From Glandiceps talaboti (Eukaryota > Hemichordata > Enteropneusta > Spengelidae): DNA of 64,000 bases. The stretch spans positions 6,846,579 through 6,910,578 of the forward strand of contig NC_135568.1 of NCBI RefSeq assembly GCF_964340395.1. The letters run 5' to 3'. This document shows, one piece after another, positions 49,924-60,921 of the stretch (its first letter is position 1; each line of letters opens with the position of its first letter). The notes beneath the pieces are model-generated. The model did no database searches. It was not told where the DNA came from and saw only the letters and a list, made by a program, of their open reading frames with translations. The translations under genes were made by a program, and so were the position numbers.

Positions 49924-51226
49924 CAGGGCTCGAAATTAACGGTAGCCCCGTGTCATTTGGCTACCAAATGTTGACACGGGGCTACTACTTTTCGTATTTG
50001 GTAGCCCACTTGGGCTACCGACGTAAACAGTAAGCTGACATGTCAGGCCTTCGTCGTGTCGCTAATATAACCAACACAATACGTTCCCGCTGAACATCGA
50101 ACGTCAACGCGTCTTACCAATGTGTACGTACGTGGTCTTATTAAAAATTATATAAAATGTAACAAAATTGTCAACAATACAACCTTGGCAACACAGTCCA
50201 TGACCTACCACACACATGCACGGCCGCGTGTGTGTTGTACGGACGAACATACCAGCTGATTACTAGCACGCGTTTACTGTGACAACGTAACTTGCATGAA
50301 ATGTAACAATAAGTTTTTAATAAAAGTTACTACATTCAGTGTTCGTGTTTGATAAAATTGCGCCTATTTATCACAGCCGTACAGGCCCGCCGCTAATATC
50401 AAAACTGACGTTTCGTCTGGCACAATGAGTCTCTTAAATTACTTTCGAAAAAAATCAACAACAACCTCATCACCGGATGAGCAGTCGCCCGAAAAGACTG
50501 CTGATGGGCTACCAAACGAAAGTCCACAGTTGAAGTTTTAGTGAGAATGAAATGGTGACGTGATGGTTTGAATTTATCTGAGTGAAGTTTTCAGTATGGA
50601 CCGTCTGCCGATGTGGTCTTAGACTCTGTTTGATTATCTCTTCGCCCATGAATTGAACCTGGGCCTTTGCCGTAATGGCTGTCATGTATTGATACAAAAC
50701 CTGTCTAACCCGTCTGTTAATAAGTAACCAATCACGTGGATAGATAATGATAACAGCACATAGTTTCTAAACTACCCAAGACGTAGTCTCCACATCAGGA
50801 AATGGCCATGGGGCTTATGAAACTGTTTATACGTTTTCCATACGTTGAATCATATTCAAATTTTACAGGTCTCACTGCACCGAGAGATTTAGCTAATAGT
50901 TACTAGTAAGAAGTGGGACTAGATGTCTTATTCTTCATTGCAATAATAACCGTACGTTGTTTGCTATCAGTAAGCCTCACATGTCCCCTCTTTATGACAC
51001 GTCCCCAGACACATACATGCAAAAAATTGCTTATGGCACACATAACGCGTTAACGTGACTCAATCAATCATCGAATTCAATACATCATATAGTTACATAT
51101 ATATACAAACACCATTAATTTAGGAATGCATGCATATGGGCTACCAATCACTGCTCTTGGGCTACCAAATTTAAATGATGGTAGCCCACCTGGGCTACCA
51201 TGAAAAAAACCGAATTTCGAGCCCTG
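49924..51226 (+). mobile_element. 1.3-kb hAT-like DNA transposon, internally deleted
   Basis: Terminal inverted repeats CAGGGCTCGAAATTAAC and GAATTTCGAGCCCTG. Subterminal palindromes GGTAGCCCACTTGGGCTACC (about 50000) and GGTAGCCCACCTGGGCTACC (about 51180), plus extra GGCTACCA copies. ACATG lies directly outside both ends, though the repetitive target makes duplication length uncertain. The interior is GC-richer than the window. Only a 38-codon start of a protein remains, so it is too short to encode a transposase. Confidence 0.85.
50425..50541 (+). pseudogene. Remnant 5' coding part of a hAT-family transposase
   Basis: 38-codon frame beginning MSLLNYFRKKS, followed by a Ser/Thr/Pro/Glu-rich stretch, ending at TAG (50539). 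A short basic-aromatic start followed by an acidic low-complexity linker is common in hAT-type transposases and their domesticated relatives. No zinc finger or catalytic domain follows, so it is non-functional. The assignment rests on this start and its position in a hAT-like element. Confidence 0.45.
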
Positions 51227-51349
51227 ACATGCATACATACATACACATACATACATACATACATACATACATACATACATACATACATACATACATACAT
51301 ACATACATACATACATACATACATACATACATACATACACATACTCATG

Positions 51350-52430
51350 CATTTAAAATGAAACAGGGCAATCTTTATCTTGTTTGTCAGTTTATAGTAC
51401 ATGTTTGAAACCTATGGGAATATTACTGACCTTTAAGATCTGAAGTAAAAAGGAACTTAGTCTTAGGACTCTATTGCAATTCACATTCAGTTCTTTATTT
51501 CTTATCTTTGTATGCATTAACCTAGCATACAGGCAATTGCTAATTTTGAATTATGATTTCCCCAATGAATTCAAAACCTATATCATTCTGCAAGGATTTC
51601 TGGCGAACATTTTCCTGAAGGCCAAAAAAAAAGTGCAGGTGGCATCAATTTATCCATTCAATATATACACAATATAGAGTTTAACATTACAGTAAATAGA
51701 TAAATAATTAATAATTATACTGTGTGCTGATATCTACAGACAACCTTAGGTGATAACTTCAGGTAAAAAGCAAGAATATAGTATAGTCTAGTCCCTATAC
51801 GTAATCGTTACAATTTACACCTCCAATTGTTGGTTAGACTTAGAGACCACAGAGTAAGAACAGTAGACCTACTATAGAAAGATCTATATTTGTAGCCAAG
51901 ATAGGGGCATGATTAGCGCCAAGTTAAGGATTAGAATAGGATCAGACCCCCTAGTATAGTATGATTTATGATATTGAAAATGAACTGCAAACGTTTTACG
52001 CTTACATGAGAAAAGTGGGCATTCAGTTCCTTGCTTATAATCGCTTAGTATGCATTTTGCTGAAAGGGAGAGAAAGTGCAATGGGCGTCAATCTAGTCAT
52101 GTATTTTTCATTATTTTTCATCCCCTACTGTCAGATAGCTATTAAGAGGCTACAACTCTAGTTATAAATAAAACATGTACAGGGTCACTAGAACACATAG
52201 GTTAAAGGATGTCTGCCCGTCCTGTCTTGAAATAATTGACAAACAAACAGATATTAGGTTGAGTGTTTCTACGACAACTGATAAATTATGTGATTTTACA
52301 CTTTTCTCTTGATTGTGGCATTGACTAAAATGAGAATTGGAACTATAAAATAAAACCCATAATTGCAGTATTAAAGTGAACCATATTCTGGACACTTTCG
52401 TTTTGTATAAAATGACTTGGGTTTAAAAAG
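51350..52430. other. Non-coding, no feature seen
   Basis: AT-rich unique sequence. Confidence 0.55.
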
Positions 52431-52434
52431 AAAT

Positions 52435-52735
52435 AATTGTTTGGTTCCGGTTACCCGACCCCATTTAGCTTTACACTGCTGACCCTTAACTTTTTTAAAA
52501 CATATTTGTGAAGAAAAAAAATAAAATTGCAATGCGGAAACTGCCATCAACTTAAAAAGACACTCTAAAATTGTTCTTCCAATCTGTAATGGCTTTACAT
52601 CTAATGGGAAGAAACCAATAACACGGAGACCATATGGAAAACCTAAACTAGACACTCACACAGAAAAAAAATATGTAATAAAATAAAATAAAAAATCTAC
52701 CTACTCCACCTATTCTAAAATTGAGCATAACCAGG
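52435..52735 (-). repeat. Interspersed repeat ending GGTCGGGTAACC, minus-strand copy
   Basis: Reverse complement of the 41366-41705 copy with the same block order. The sequence TTCCGGTTACCCGACCCC marks its end near 52445. Confidence 0.85.
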
Positions 52736-53063
52736 ACCACATAATTTTTTTTATATAATAGGCCTTACTGGACATCACTGTGGGATATTTTGATCTAATT
52801 TTAGATTTGAATTTACAGCAAAATGACAAGCATTGTAGGGAGAGTAACAGACTCACAGAACTGAATTCTAGGCTAATGTAACACAGGTGTCACAGGAAGT
52901 CCCAGGAAGTATACCTGATTAGAGTTTTTACATACTTTAACTGTGTGGTCATTTATTTATGTTCCCATGGTAATGACATTGGCAGATTTAGATTTAACTG
53001 ACCATGGTTGAACTGTGACCTTGGAAGGCATGAGACAATCAAATAAGTAGACAGGCAAACAGG

Positions 53064-53200
53064 TAGACTAGTTCCTGACGACCGTGTTCCGATTTTACAC
53101 TACATTATAGTCTAGTTCCTGATGACTGTGGTGCGATTTTACATTACGTATGAAGATAACATAGTGTAAAATCGGAACATGGTCGTCAGGAACTAGACTA
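53064..53200. mobile_element. Foldback element with three copies of its terminal repeat
   Basis: TAGACTAGTTCCTGACGACC then GTGTTCCGATTTTACACT occurs at the left. It occurs inverted at the right end (53164-53200) and again in direct orientation in the middle (53109-53145). Confidence 0.85.
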
Positions 53201-53499
53201 GGCAAAAAGGTACATGTATCTTGCTTATTTTAAAATTCCTTAATTTGATGTCAAAACATTGCAAGCTACAAGTCTTTGAATTGAGTAAATGTTCTGTATG
53301 TGTGTGAGGCCGTTATGTTAGATTTTAATGGAAAAAGTATGAGAAAGATGTAGGGTGATTTATACGTGATCGTGAAATCCAATCTTTGGATAACAAACAG
53401 ATCGTAAGACAGACAACACCAAAATACACTCTGACTATGTTTACTTAACATACAGCTGAACTTACATATCAAGAAAATATTCTAATGCTTTTTTTTTTT

Positions 53500-54060
53500 A
53501 CTGTCGACCTCAGAAATGTCAATGAAAAAAGTTGTTTTGACAGATTTCCTAAGTACCAAGGGAATAGACAGTAGAGAAATTCAAATCTGTTGACAGTTAC
53601 TATTTCCTTTATCAAGTTATCTTATCAAGAAAGTTTTCTTTTCATTTAAAGACACCAACTGACCTCTGAAAAGGAAGTTAAAAATGACAATTTTGATGGA
53701 TTATGCAAATTTTGAACTTAGGGTATTGAGGAAATCTATATTGCTTCACATTCAATCAATCAGAAGGGTAAATATTGGTTAAAATCTACGAACCCATACT
53801 ATTAAAGAATGAAAAAAAAAAAACCAGCTTTCACAGATTTTGCCAAAAGTTTAAACCCTGGGGGATGAACGAGAGCAAATCTGCTGAATACAATTTCTCT
53901 TGATCTTAATATGTAGAGAAATGTTGATGAAAACCAGTCCAATATGACCTCAACTATGAAAACAAATATGACAATTTTGACAGATGGTGCAAAAGTTCAT
54001 GAATGCAAGGCATTGAGAAGAAGAAATGTGTTAAATAATATTAGTTTCTCACCAAGTCTT
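53500..54060. repeat. Degenerate repeats, ~150-bp unit, 3-4 copies
   Basis: GACCTCTGAAAAGGAAGTTA, AATGACAATTTTGACAGAT and AAGGCATTGAGAA blocks recur near 53505, 53662 and 53950, and a partial one near 53825. Confidence 0.65.
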
Positions 54061-54540
54061 GTTAATTGACGCCTCCTAAAAACTCAAAATAACATAAATC
54101 AAACCTAAATGTATATGCTGCAATAATTAATCCTTTTTCTCTCAAGGGGGCATTATTTATAAGCAAGTAATTACTATAGCTATTTGGGTGAAAGAGGATT
54201 TAATAAAATATTTTATAAGGAGTCATCAGATTTCTCTTCTCTTCTGGTTTGCAAAAATGCTAAAATACAACTTGTCCTCCACACAGATTAGTTTTCACAG
54301 ATGTGTGCAACCTGATACATGGAATTTAAAAAAATGTCAGTGTCTTTAATAAATAAACTAAAAAAAAGTTTACTTGCAATGTGATGATTCAGGGCATTTC
54401 ATTCCAAAAAGGATTTTTCTTCAATGTTGACAAATTCCATATTTTGCGAAAACGAGTGCTAACATATTGCCAATACAGAGTCAATAAATGAACCCTTATA
54501 GATGCTCATGACTTTCTCCTTTCCTATCATCATTTATCTG
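54061..54540. other. Non-coding, no feature seen
   Basis: AT-rich unique sequence. Confidence 0.55.
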
Positions 54541-54545
54541 CCTTT

Positions 54546-54921
54546 ATACAACTGCTGACATCAAACTGTGGACGAACAGAATCTGTTACAAACAGGGAAA
54601 GTAAACAACTGAATTGGATTATGAACACTTGGCACATCATGTTGGAAGTACAAAGAATTGTATTACATTCCATCATTTGATAAGAACAGTTGTATGGCCA
54701 CTTTACATAATAGTTCTGGTTCACAAACAAATGTCCAGTTCCCCTGGCAGTTCATGTACACATAAAGAGGCCATAAAACTGTTCTTATCAAACCATGGTA
54801 TGTAATACAAGTCTCTGCTGTTCCAACATGCTGTGCTAAATGTTATTAATCTAATTCGTTTGTTACCTTTCCCTGTTTGTAACAGGTTCTGTTTGTCTAC
54901 GGTCTGATGTCAGCAGTTGTA
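54546..54921. mobile_element. 376-bp foldback MITE with ~155-bp arms
   Basis: Left arm 54546-54701 and right arm 54767-54921 are inverted copies, roughly 80-85% similar by eye. They start TACAACTGCTGACATCA at the left and end GATGTCAGCAGTTGTA at the right. TA at each end fits a Tc1/mariner-type TA target. The 65-bp loop is unrelated. A 99-codon frame starting in the right arm is explained by it. Confidence 0.9.
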
Positions 54922-54924
54922 CTT

Positions 54925-55545
54925 CAGCAATTCTCTACTGAATTCTCCTTGCCCAGTTTGAAATTTTCTACATACCTGAGAAATGAGCTAGATGACAAAC
55001 AATACTGTATAATGCTAATTTACTATTTCCACAGAGACTTGTGTTTCATCAGAACATTGGCTTATAACGAATTACTGCACAATTCAAAGCAAGGTGTTTC
55101 CTTTCGTGTTTTCACAGTTTATTGTATTGGACAGTGTAAATTGATATTGAATAAATATGACAGTTCAGAGCCGTCAGCTGTCACTGCAGTCATAGATCAT
55201 ATTTGAAAATAATATACAAAATTAAACAAACATTTGAAAGATCAGACCCCACTTGTCAAAATATGACAGCGAAAGTAGTCTCCTGTCAGTCAAAACATTA
55301 ACAAATATTTCGAAAACTGTCAAGTTACTCTTTCAGTCTTTTATTTAACTAAACCTAATATCGTCATTACTGCCATAAAACCGCCGTTGCCATGGTAAAA
55401 TTTGAGTGCGTTTGTTATCTGTGTAGTCACTAGAGTATAAATTTTACATTGATCTCCGACCTTTGAGGTGAGATTGGTACGTGTTTGGCATATAATAGCC
55501 CTGTCAAGGATACTTGTATCTCAGGCTTAGTAGCGGTACAGGATT
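54925..55545. other. Non-coding, no feature seen
   Basis: Unique sequence. Confidence 0.55.
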
Positions 55546-55549
55546 GAAG

Positions 55550-56490
55550 TCATGATTTACCTGTACTTGACTTTGACATACAAGATATTTTTTTAAAACC
55601 ATACATGTTACTAAGACCTGCTACACACTAGTAATAGCATATACCTACAGGCTACACAGTGGAGACCCATGTTTTAGGCATCCAGAAATACAGGTCTCGA
55701 TAGAAGTATAGATCATAAAGTAAAAATTTATATACAATCAAAATCCGAAAAGCTAATCGTTCAGAGGTGCTTCACAAACATAAAAATGAAAATAAAGTCT
55801 GTTTTTGAAAATTATACATGAACCCCAAAAATATACACACGATAATTCTACTATAAAAACAAACTATAAAACAAAGATAAGATAAAAAGTTTCAAAATTG
55901 TTCAAATTGTTCAAAACTAAACCTGAAGGAAAAAAAATAGTTATTCCAGATTCTGTTATTCTGAAATGATAAAGTGTCACAGATTAAAACTGGTATACAA
56001 TTAAAAAAGTATGCTTCCTTAAAAAGATTTGCTTAAAAGACATTACTGTTCTTTGATTTTATATTGTGATTTATTCCATAGCTCTGGCGTGGCAATCACA
56101 ATGCTCGTTTTCCATAGGTAAGCTTAACTGGTGGCTGTTATGCGACGTCTCCCCAGGGAAAATTAGTAAATCTGGATTCTAGTCATGCTTATATGTACTT
56201 GACATTGACAAGGTTTTTAAATCCGCTATACGCTAGCATATACCCACACACGTTTTAATCTAGGTATCCAGAAATACAGTCCTTGGTAGCTGTTACGTCT
56301 CCCCAGGGAAAGTTAGGAAATATGGTTTCTAGTCATAATTTATGTATACTTGTCATTGCCAAGGTGTTTAAATCGTACTTATTTCTAGTCCTGTACTTGC
56401 TACATGCTTGCAAAATCATGTTTTAATCCAGATATTCAGAAATGCCAGTAGCTATTACATCTCTCCTGGGAGAGCTAGGAAATGTCGTAC
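55550..56490. repeat. Tandem repeats, ~170-180-bp unit, 3-4 copies, interrupted
   Basis: GTCTCCCCAGGGAAAGTTAG, TCTAGTCATGCTTATATGTA, TTGACATTGACAAGGT, CATGTTTTAATCCAG and CAGAAATACAG blocks at about 55560 (partial), 56145, 56310 and 56455. A unique AT-rich stretch lies at 55700-56090. Confidence 0.8.
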
Positions 56491-56821
56491 TCCGGTTCCA
56501 CTCATTAAGTGTTAGCATTCAGATTTATAACACAATAAAACAGGCAGTAAACGTTTGACACAAATTTTGGTTTTATTTCGTACATTTTATGACTTGTCTG
56601 TTGCATATATAAAAAAAGATATTGATAACACTATTACATAGTTTCTGTGAAATATGAACTCATGAAGACAGATTTACGGAGTCGTTAAAAATTTGATGAA
56701 ATACCATCAGCATTACTTCATAACCATGAAGTAATGTCTGGTATCAGTTTTTATCTAGTTGTAAATGTCATATGGCTTTGCAGTATCTTGTCTTGCCATA
56801 TGTCAAGAAATGAATTTATGT

Positions 56822-57175
56822 GATTGGAAAATACAAGTTTATGATACCAGTAACATGTAGTACTGTGTCTTTATCTATAATGATGTATGTAGTCCATATT
56901 TCATGCATATAACAAAATTCCATCAACCTGAGTTTACTTAAAAAATTGAAAAATACTCAAAGTTTATAATACCAGTAACATGTATTGATACTGTAGTTTT
57001 AAACTGTAATGATGTATGTAGTCCATATTTTATGTATATAACAAAAATCCATCATTAAATTTGAGAAACTCTTACAAGTTTATAATGCCAGTAATTATGT
57101 GATACTGCAGCTGTGATGATGTGTCAAGTCCATATTTCATGTAACGGTACATAACAACAAATCCGTGTATATTTT
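56822..57175. repeat. Three copies of a ~125-bp unit
   Basis: AGTTTATAATACCAGTAACA, TGTAATGATGTATGTAGTCC and ATATTTCATGTATATAACA. Confidence 0.9.
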
Positions 57176-57539
57176 ATAAAAAAAATTCTTTCGTTTTGTT
57201 TTTGGGGAGGGAAAGATGTTACTTGTTATTTTGGTTGATTTATTTTGATATTTTGATTAATGTGATATTCATAGTGAATTAATTAATTATAGATAATTGC
57301 CAATAAATCTAATCTAATGAACCAAACTTTTACTTGTAGCATATTACATACAGGCAGATGAGATTCTTGTAGCAGTGTGTTTGTGAGTTTTATCATGAGT
57401 TTGGTTGTCATGTCAAGCAGAAAACATTGAGTGTTTGTGGTCTGTACTGAGTAATTTCTAGCTGTGAATTTCTATATGCGAATCTTCTACCTTTCTACCT
57501 TGTCTGTGGTATGTCTATTAAGGTCTTCAAATTGTTGCC

Positions 57540-58010
57540 TGATAGAGGGCGCTATTCATACTCAGGCTGACTCTGTCTCTTGGGATGTTTATATCTCCAA
57601 GCCTTGATAAGAAGGGTCATTGTGCAGGAGTTCTCAACTGTGGGATAGTGGATGGCATTCATTCTGGGAGCAATTATTAACTCTCTAGGGTAGAGTACAC
57701 TGTTTATGACAAATCAGTTCCCATTGAATAGCAGGATAGAAGGCATCATTTATTGAAGGGAAGGAAATACATTTATAAACACAAGGGTAAGAGTAGATGG
57801 AAGACCCATTCCATTAAAATATTGGGGGCACCAGTTATATGAATGTCAGTGATAGTGTCATTCACTAAAGGATAGAGGGCGCCATTTACGAGAGGGTCAA
57901 TTACACACTCCTGGGTATAGTGTCATTAATGGAAGGGTCATTTCTCTATTACCATATAGAGGACAGCGTTTAATAGAAATGTCAATTTATGCACTGCAGG
58001 GACTGTACTG
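57540..58010. repeat. Degenerate 50-60-bp repeats with AGAGGGCGCY motifs
   Basis: GGATAGAGGGCGCCATTTA, GGGTAGAGTACACTG and TATAGTGTCATTAATGGAAG variants. Confidence 0.6.
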
Positions 58011-58286
58011 ATGGGGAGTAAACTTAATACACATAAAACTTTGTCAAATTGAATTACATGACAATATTAATTATACACCTATGGACAATACACTCATTAA
58101 ATTCAAATTGACTCATAAATCGTAAGGCTCCTTTGGATGAAGATCAAGTAGAGATACAGTGATGTCATAGTTAAATTTTAGAAACTTTCTCACACCATAA
58201 CTATCTCATGGCTATAGTATAATATTTGCAGTCTTGCAAAATACTGATAACTGATGTAGCTATAAGTGAAAAGTTTTGTTGCCATC

Positions 58287-58766
58287 TGTCAAGTCAGATA
58301 GCTAAGTCTATGGGCTATACTGTCAAACCAGTATGTCAAGTCAGATAGCCAAGTCTCTGGACTATACTGTCAAGCCAGTATGTCAAGTCAGATAGCCAAG
58401 TCTCTAGGCTATACTGTCAATCCAGTATGTCAAGTCAGATAGCCAAGTCTCTGGACTATACTGTCAAGTCAGATAGCCAAGTCTATGGGCTATACTGTCA
58501 AGTCAGTATGTCAAGTCAGATAGCCAAGTCTCTGGGCTATACTGTCAAGTCAGTATGTCAAGTCAGATAGCCAAGTCACTGGGCTATACTGTCAAGTCAG
58601 TATGTCAAGTCAGATAGCCAAGTCTCTGGGCTATACTGTCAAGCCAGTATGTCAAGTCAGATAGCCAAGTCTCTGGGCTATACTGTCAAGTCAGTATGTC
58701 AAGTCAGATAGCCATTTGGGCTATACTGTCAAGTCAGTATGTCAAGTCAGATAGCCAAGTCTAGCC
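58287..58766. repeat. 47-bp minisatellite, ~10 copies, each unit able to form a hairpin
   Basis: Unit TGTCAAGTCAGATAGCCAAG then TCTCTGGGCTATACTGTCAA then GTCAGTA. ATAGCC and GGCTAT pair within each unit. One unit is shortened (near 58460). Confidence 0.95.
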
Positions 58767-59585
58767 TCATTTGTCTTCTACAAGTGATAGTGTTGGTTTA
58801 TTACATTTGTTTTTGTGACGTTTTGATTTATCTTTACTGTAATGAAAGTGTGCATAGCAAGCAATGTATACACTAATAACAACCATGTCTACAATGGTTT
58901 GATTGCAGTGTCTGATTGATTGAAACATAGTGAATGGATCACATTACAGGTTATAATTACAAATATCAAATATAACCTTTCCTAGTACGATTAAGATCTG
59001 ATATTTTCATATTTTGTATGAACTGTTTTCTTCCTTTAAATCTGTGTTTCTTTTGTATTCATACACCCTGTGATATCATCTCATAAACCAACAATATTCA
59101 TCATCTTGGTACAGTGTAGATCAAATAAAGTATACCAAAATTATGAGACAAGCACTTCAATCATTCATAGACCCTACATAGACCTTTATTTCGTGTAGTG
59201 CCCATGCTTCAGTTTAGTTTGCAGTATGTCTTGTAACCCTATCTGTCGTACAAGAGACAGAGGCTATCAAGAGTAAAAAATAATAGTTGTGAAAGAAGGC
59301 AAATCAAGTCCTTCTCTCCAGTCGTTAATCAAATTGCTACATGCCCCTTGAGTATATGCCATGGCCTAATTCTGATCAAGAGTATATATACTGAAATGTA
59401 CAGTATAGTGTTTATTAGTGTTTACTATTAATTTACTGTGGTTCGTAAGCCCAGCATGCATATGAAAACACCTCTGCACTGTGCTGTCACTCACAATTTT
59501 TTGCCAAAAGAAACAAGGCAATTATATCATGCTGAAGCAAAGTTATTGTCTTTGAACAGAAAATATGGAGTATATAACCTGGTTA
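58767..59585. other. Non-coding, no feature seen
   Basis: Unique sequence upstream of the kinase exon. No exon supported. Confidence 0.5.
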
Positions 59586-59589
59586 TTTT

Positions 59590-59840
59590 ACATCACAACA
59601 ACTTGTGTCTACGTCACCAGTTCTGTGGTGTTATATGTCATATTCCGAATCACCGTTGTTTTTCTTGATTTTTAATAAATTATGCTTAAGGAGGTATAAT
59701 TATATTATTCCCCAATATTTTTCTTTCAACCTGAGAATATTTATTATCTGAAGGTTTGTCACTACTCGTCTAGCAATTCATAGTGACAAGGCCACTTAGG
59801 TCACTCATAATTTCCTTGGCTAAACAAGGCAAACTACATG
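59590..59840. mobile_element. Interspersed repeat, second copy, just upstream of the kinase exon
   Basis: TTACATCACAACAACTTGTG and TATTCCCCAATATTTTTCTT match 37300-37570 in the same order. TTTCCTTGGCTAAACAAG also matches. The right palindromic arm is eroded. It ends about 100 bp before the acceptor at 59941. Confidence 0.75.
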
Positions 59841-59941
59841 TATTGGCGAATGATATCTAAATATTATGATATTTATCATATTCATATTAGACATACAATA
59901 TTTGTAACAATTTACTTTTATTGTTATCTTTGAAAATGTAG

Positions 59942-60286
59942 GAAAAGAATGAATTCCTGTCAGGTGCAACGCAAGCCTCAGCCACCGGTGTGTCAAGCTC
60001 ACTACCTTGTATCACCACAGCAACCACCACCATCCCAACCATTACAACAACACCTGGTGATGCATCACCTAGCAGTAATCACAGAGTGAGATTTTCAGAG
60101 TCAATACAGAACGGTGCAGAGGATACATACAACGGCCACACTGTCATACGGAGACACGCATCGTACGGTGACGCCATTGATAGCGGTAGAAGTGCTAGTA
60201 ATGATGACGTTTTTAGTTGTAGTAGAAGTAAGACGGCGCAAGAAAAAGCCTGGATTAGAAGACGCCATAGAAGTCTTATTTTAGGA
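59942..60286 (+). CDS. CDK14: PFTAIRE cyclin-dependent kinase (CDK14/15-like), internal exon encoding N-terminal linker
   Basis: First visible coding exon of the kinase gene, 345 nt (115 codons), phase 0 at both ends. A TAG in the same frame directly precedes the exon and forms the AG acceptor after a T-rich tract. The donor is GGA|GTAAGT. There is no in-frame ATG, so the start codon must lie on an upstream exon that was not identified. The peptide is low in hydrophobic residues, with a Thr/Ser/Pro-rich first half (around residues 17-50) and a basic second half. The second half has RRHASYG (about 75-81) and RRRHRSL (about 106-112), which fit basophilic kinase or 14-3-3 type sites. Known CDK14 proteins also carry a disordered, phosphorylated N-terminal region before the kinase domain, so position and composition fit. 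The exon itself is not recognisably conserved. It is assigned to this gene because its phase-0 end joins exactly to the next exon. Confidence 0.8.
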
Positions 60287-60307
60287 GTAAGTGTGTTTAT
60301 TTATTTA

Positions 60308-60683
60308 GGGGAGAAATCAATTGTTCAATGTAGGATAAAAAACTATATTCTTTTACTTTGGGGTGGGGGTGGGGTTGATGTATTTTAGTACACATCCTGC
60401 AAAATCGATTTTACTTTTAGTGAATCTGTTTGTACCCGTAAATGCAAATATTTCTAAAAATGACGTTAAATTGAGAAATGGAAGAGTTTTCGCTACAGTA
60501 AATGCATGGCACTAAAATAAAGTACAGTGTCAGCAAAAGAACAATATATTCTTAACTACATACTGATTTGAAATTGATTGTGCTGGCCGAAATATTTTTA
60601 ATTTTGGCCAATTTAATTAAAAGGGGGTGTCTAACTATAAGAATTTAGTTTTGTATCCTACATTGAACTATTGATCTCGCCCC
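60308..60683. mobile_element. 376-bp MITE, PIF/Harbinger-like (TTA target duplication)
   Basis: About 50-bp terminal inverted repeats begin GGGGAGAAATCAAT on the left. On the right, read in reverse complement, they begin GGGGCGAGATCAAT. Both continue through GTTCAATGTAGGATA. TTA lies directly outside each end (60305-60307, 60684-60686), which is the target duplication typical of PIF/Harbinger elements. It starts 21 bp after the donor of the first visible exon. A second, partial copy in the other orientation is at about 24996-25140. Confidence 0.85.
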
Positions 60684-60829
60684 TTACACTGTATACATTG
60701 AACGTCAAGTGGACATTTTTTCATCAAAATAGTCAAAGATGTATAATATATTATAATTGTTTGTATGATACACTATATTTTGTTGTTATAGTTGTGTGTA
60801 TATTTTATGTTATACCTTCCCTTTCACAG

Positions 60830-60921
60830 AATGATTCTCCATTTGGCAAAGCAGAGGCTTATCAGAAATTGAACCAATTAGGTGAAGGCTCCTATGCAAC
60901 AGTCTATAAAGGATATAGCAA
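60830..60921 (+). CDS. CDK14: PFTAIRE cyclin-dependent kinase, glycine-rich loop exon
   Basis: 92-nt exon with acceptor CTTTCACAG| and donor AA|GTGAGT. It enters at phase 0 and leaves after two bases of a codon. It encodes SPFGKAEAY (residues 118-126, counting from the first visible exon), then the ATP-binding loop GEGSYATVYKG (133-143). The loop is the N-lobe P-loop of CDK-family Ser/Thr kinases. Ser136-Tyr137 occupy the place of the Thr14-Tyr15 inhibitory sites of CDK1. The motif followed by a Lys/Ser tail is characteristic of CDK14, CDK15 and fly Eip63E, which pair with cyclin Y at the plasma membrane; CDK14 acts in Wnt co-receptor phosphorylation. The 3' part of this exon is repeated downstream three more times (60978-61330). 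This copy is the only one with a full acceptor and the FGKAEAY leader. Confidence 0.95.

Larger units (their letters stand above)
49795..51346. repeat. (CATA)n microsatellite split by a transposon
   Basis: ACAG/CATA repeats at 49795-49920 and CATA repeats at 51230-51346 flank the hAT-like element at 49924-51226. They appear to be one array before insertion. Confidence 0.9.

Noticed and set aside
51077-51408. Tyr-Met-Cys-Val and His-Thr-Tyr-Ile frames
   Set aside because: CATA microsatellite plus transposon end.
54907-55206. 99-codon frame, looked like a possible small gene
   Set aside because: Starts in the right arm of the 54546-54921 foldback element and shows no recognised domain.
59438-59668. 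76-codon frame upstream of the kinase exon as a candidate 5' exon
   Set aside because: Starts with GTG, has no fitting donor, overlaps an interspersed repeat and has no kinase N-terminal resemblance.
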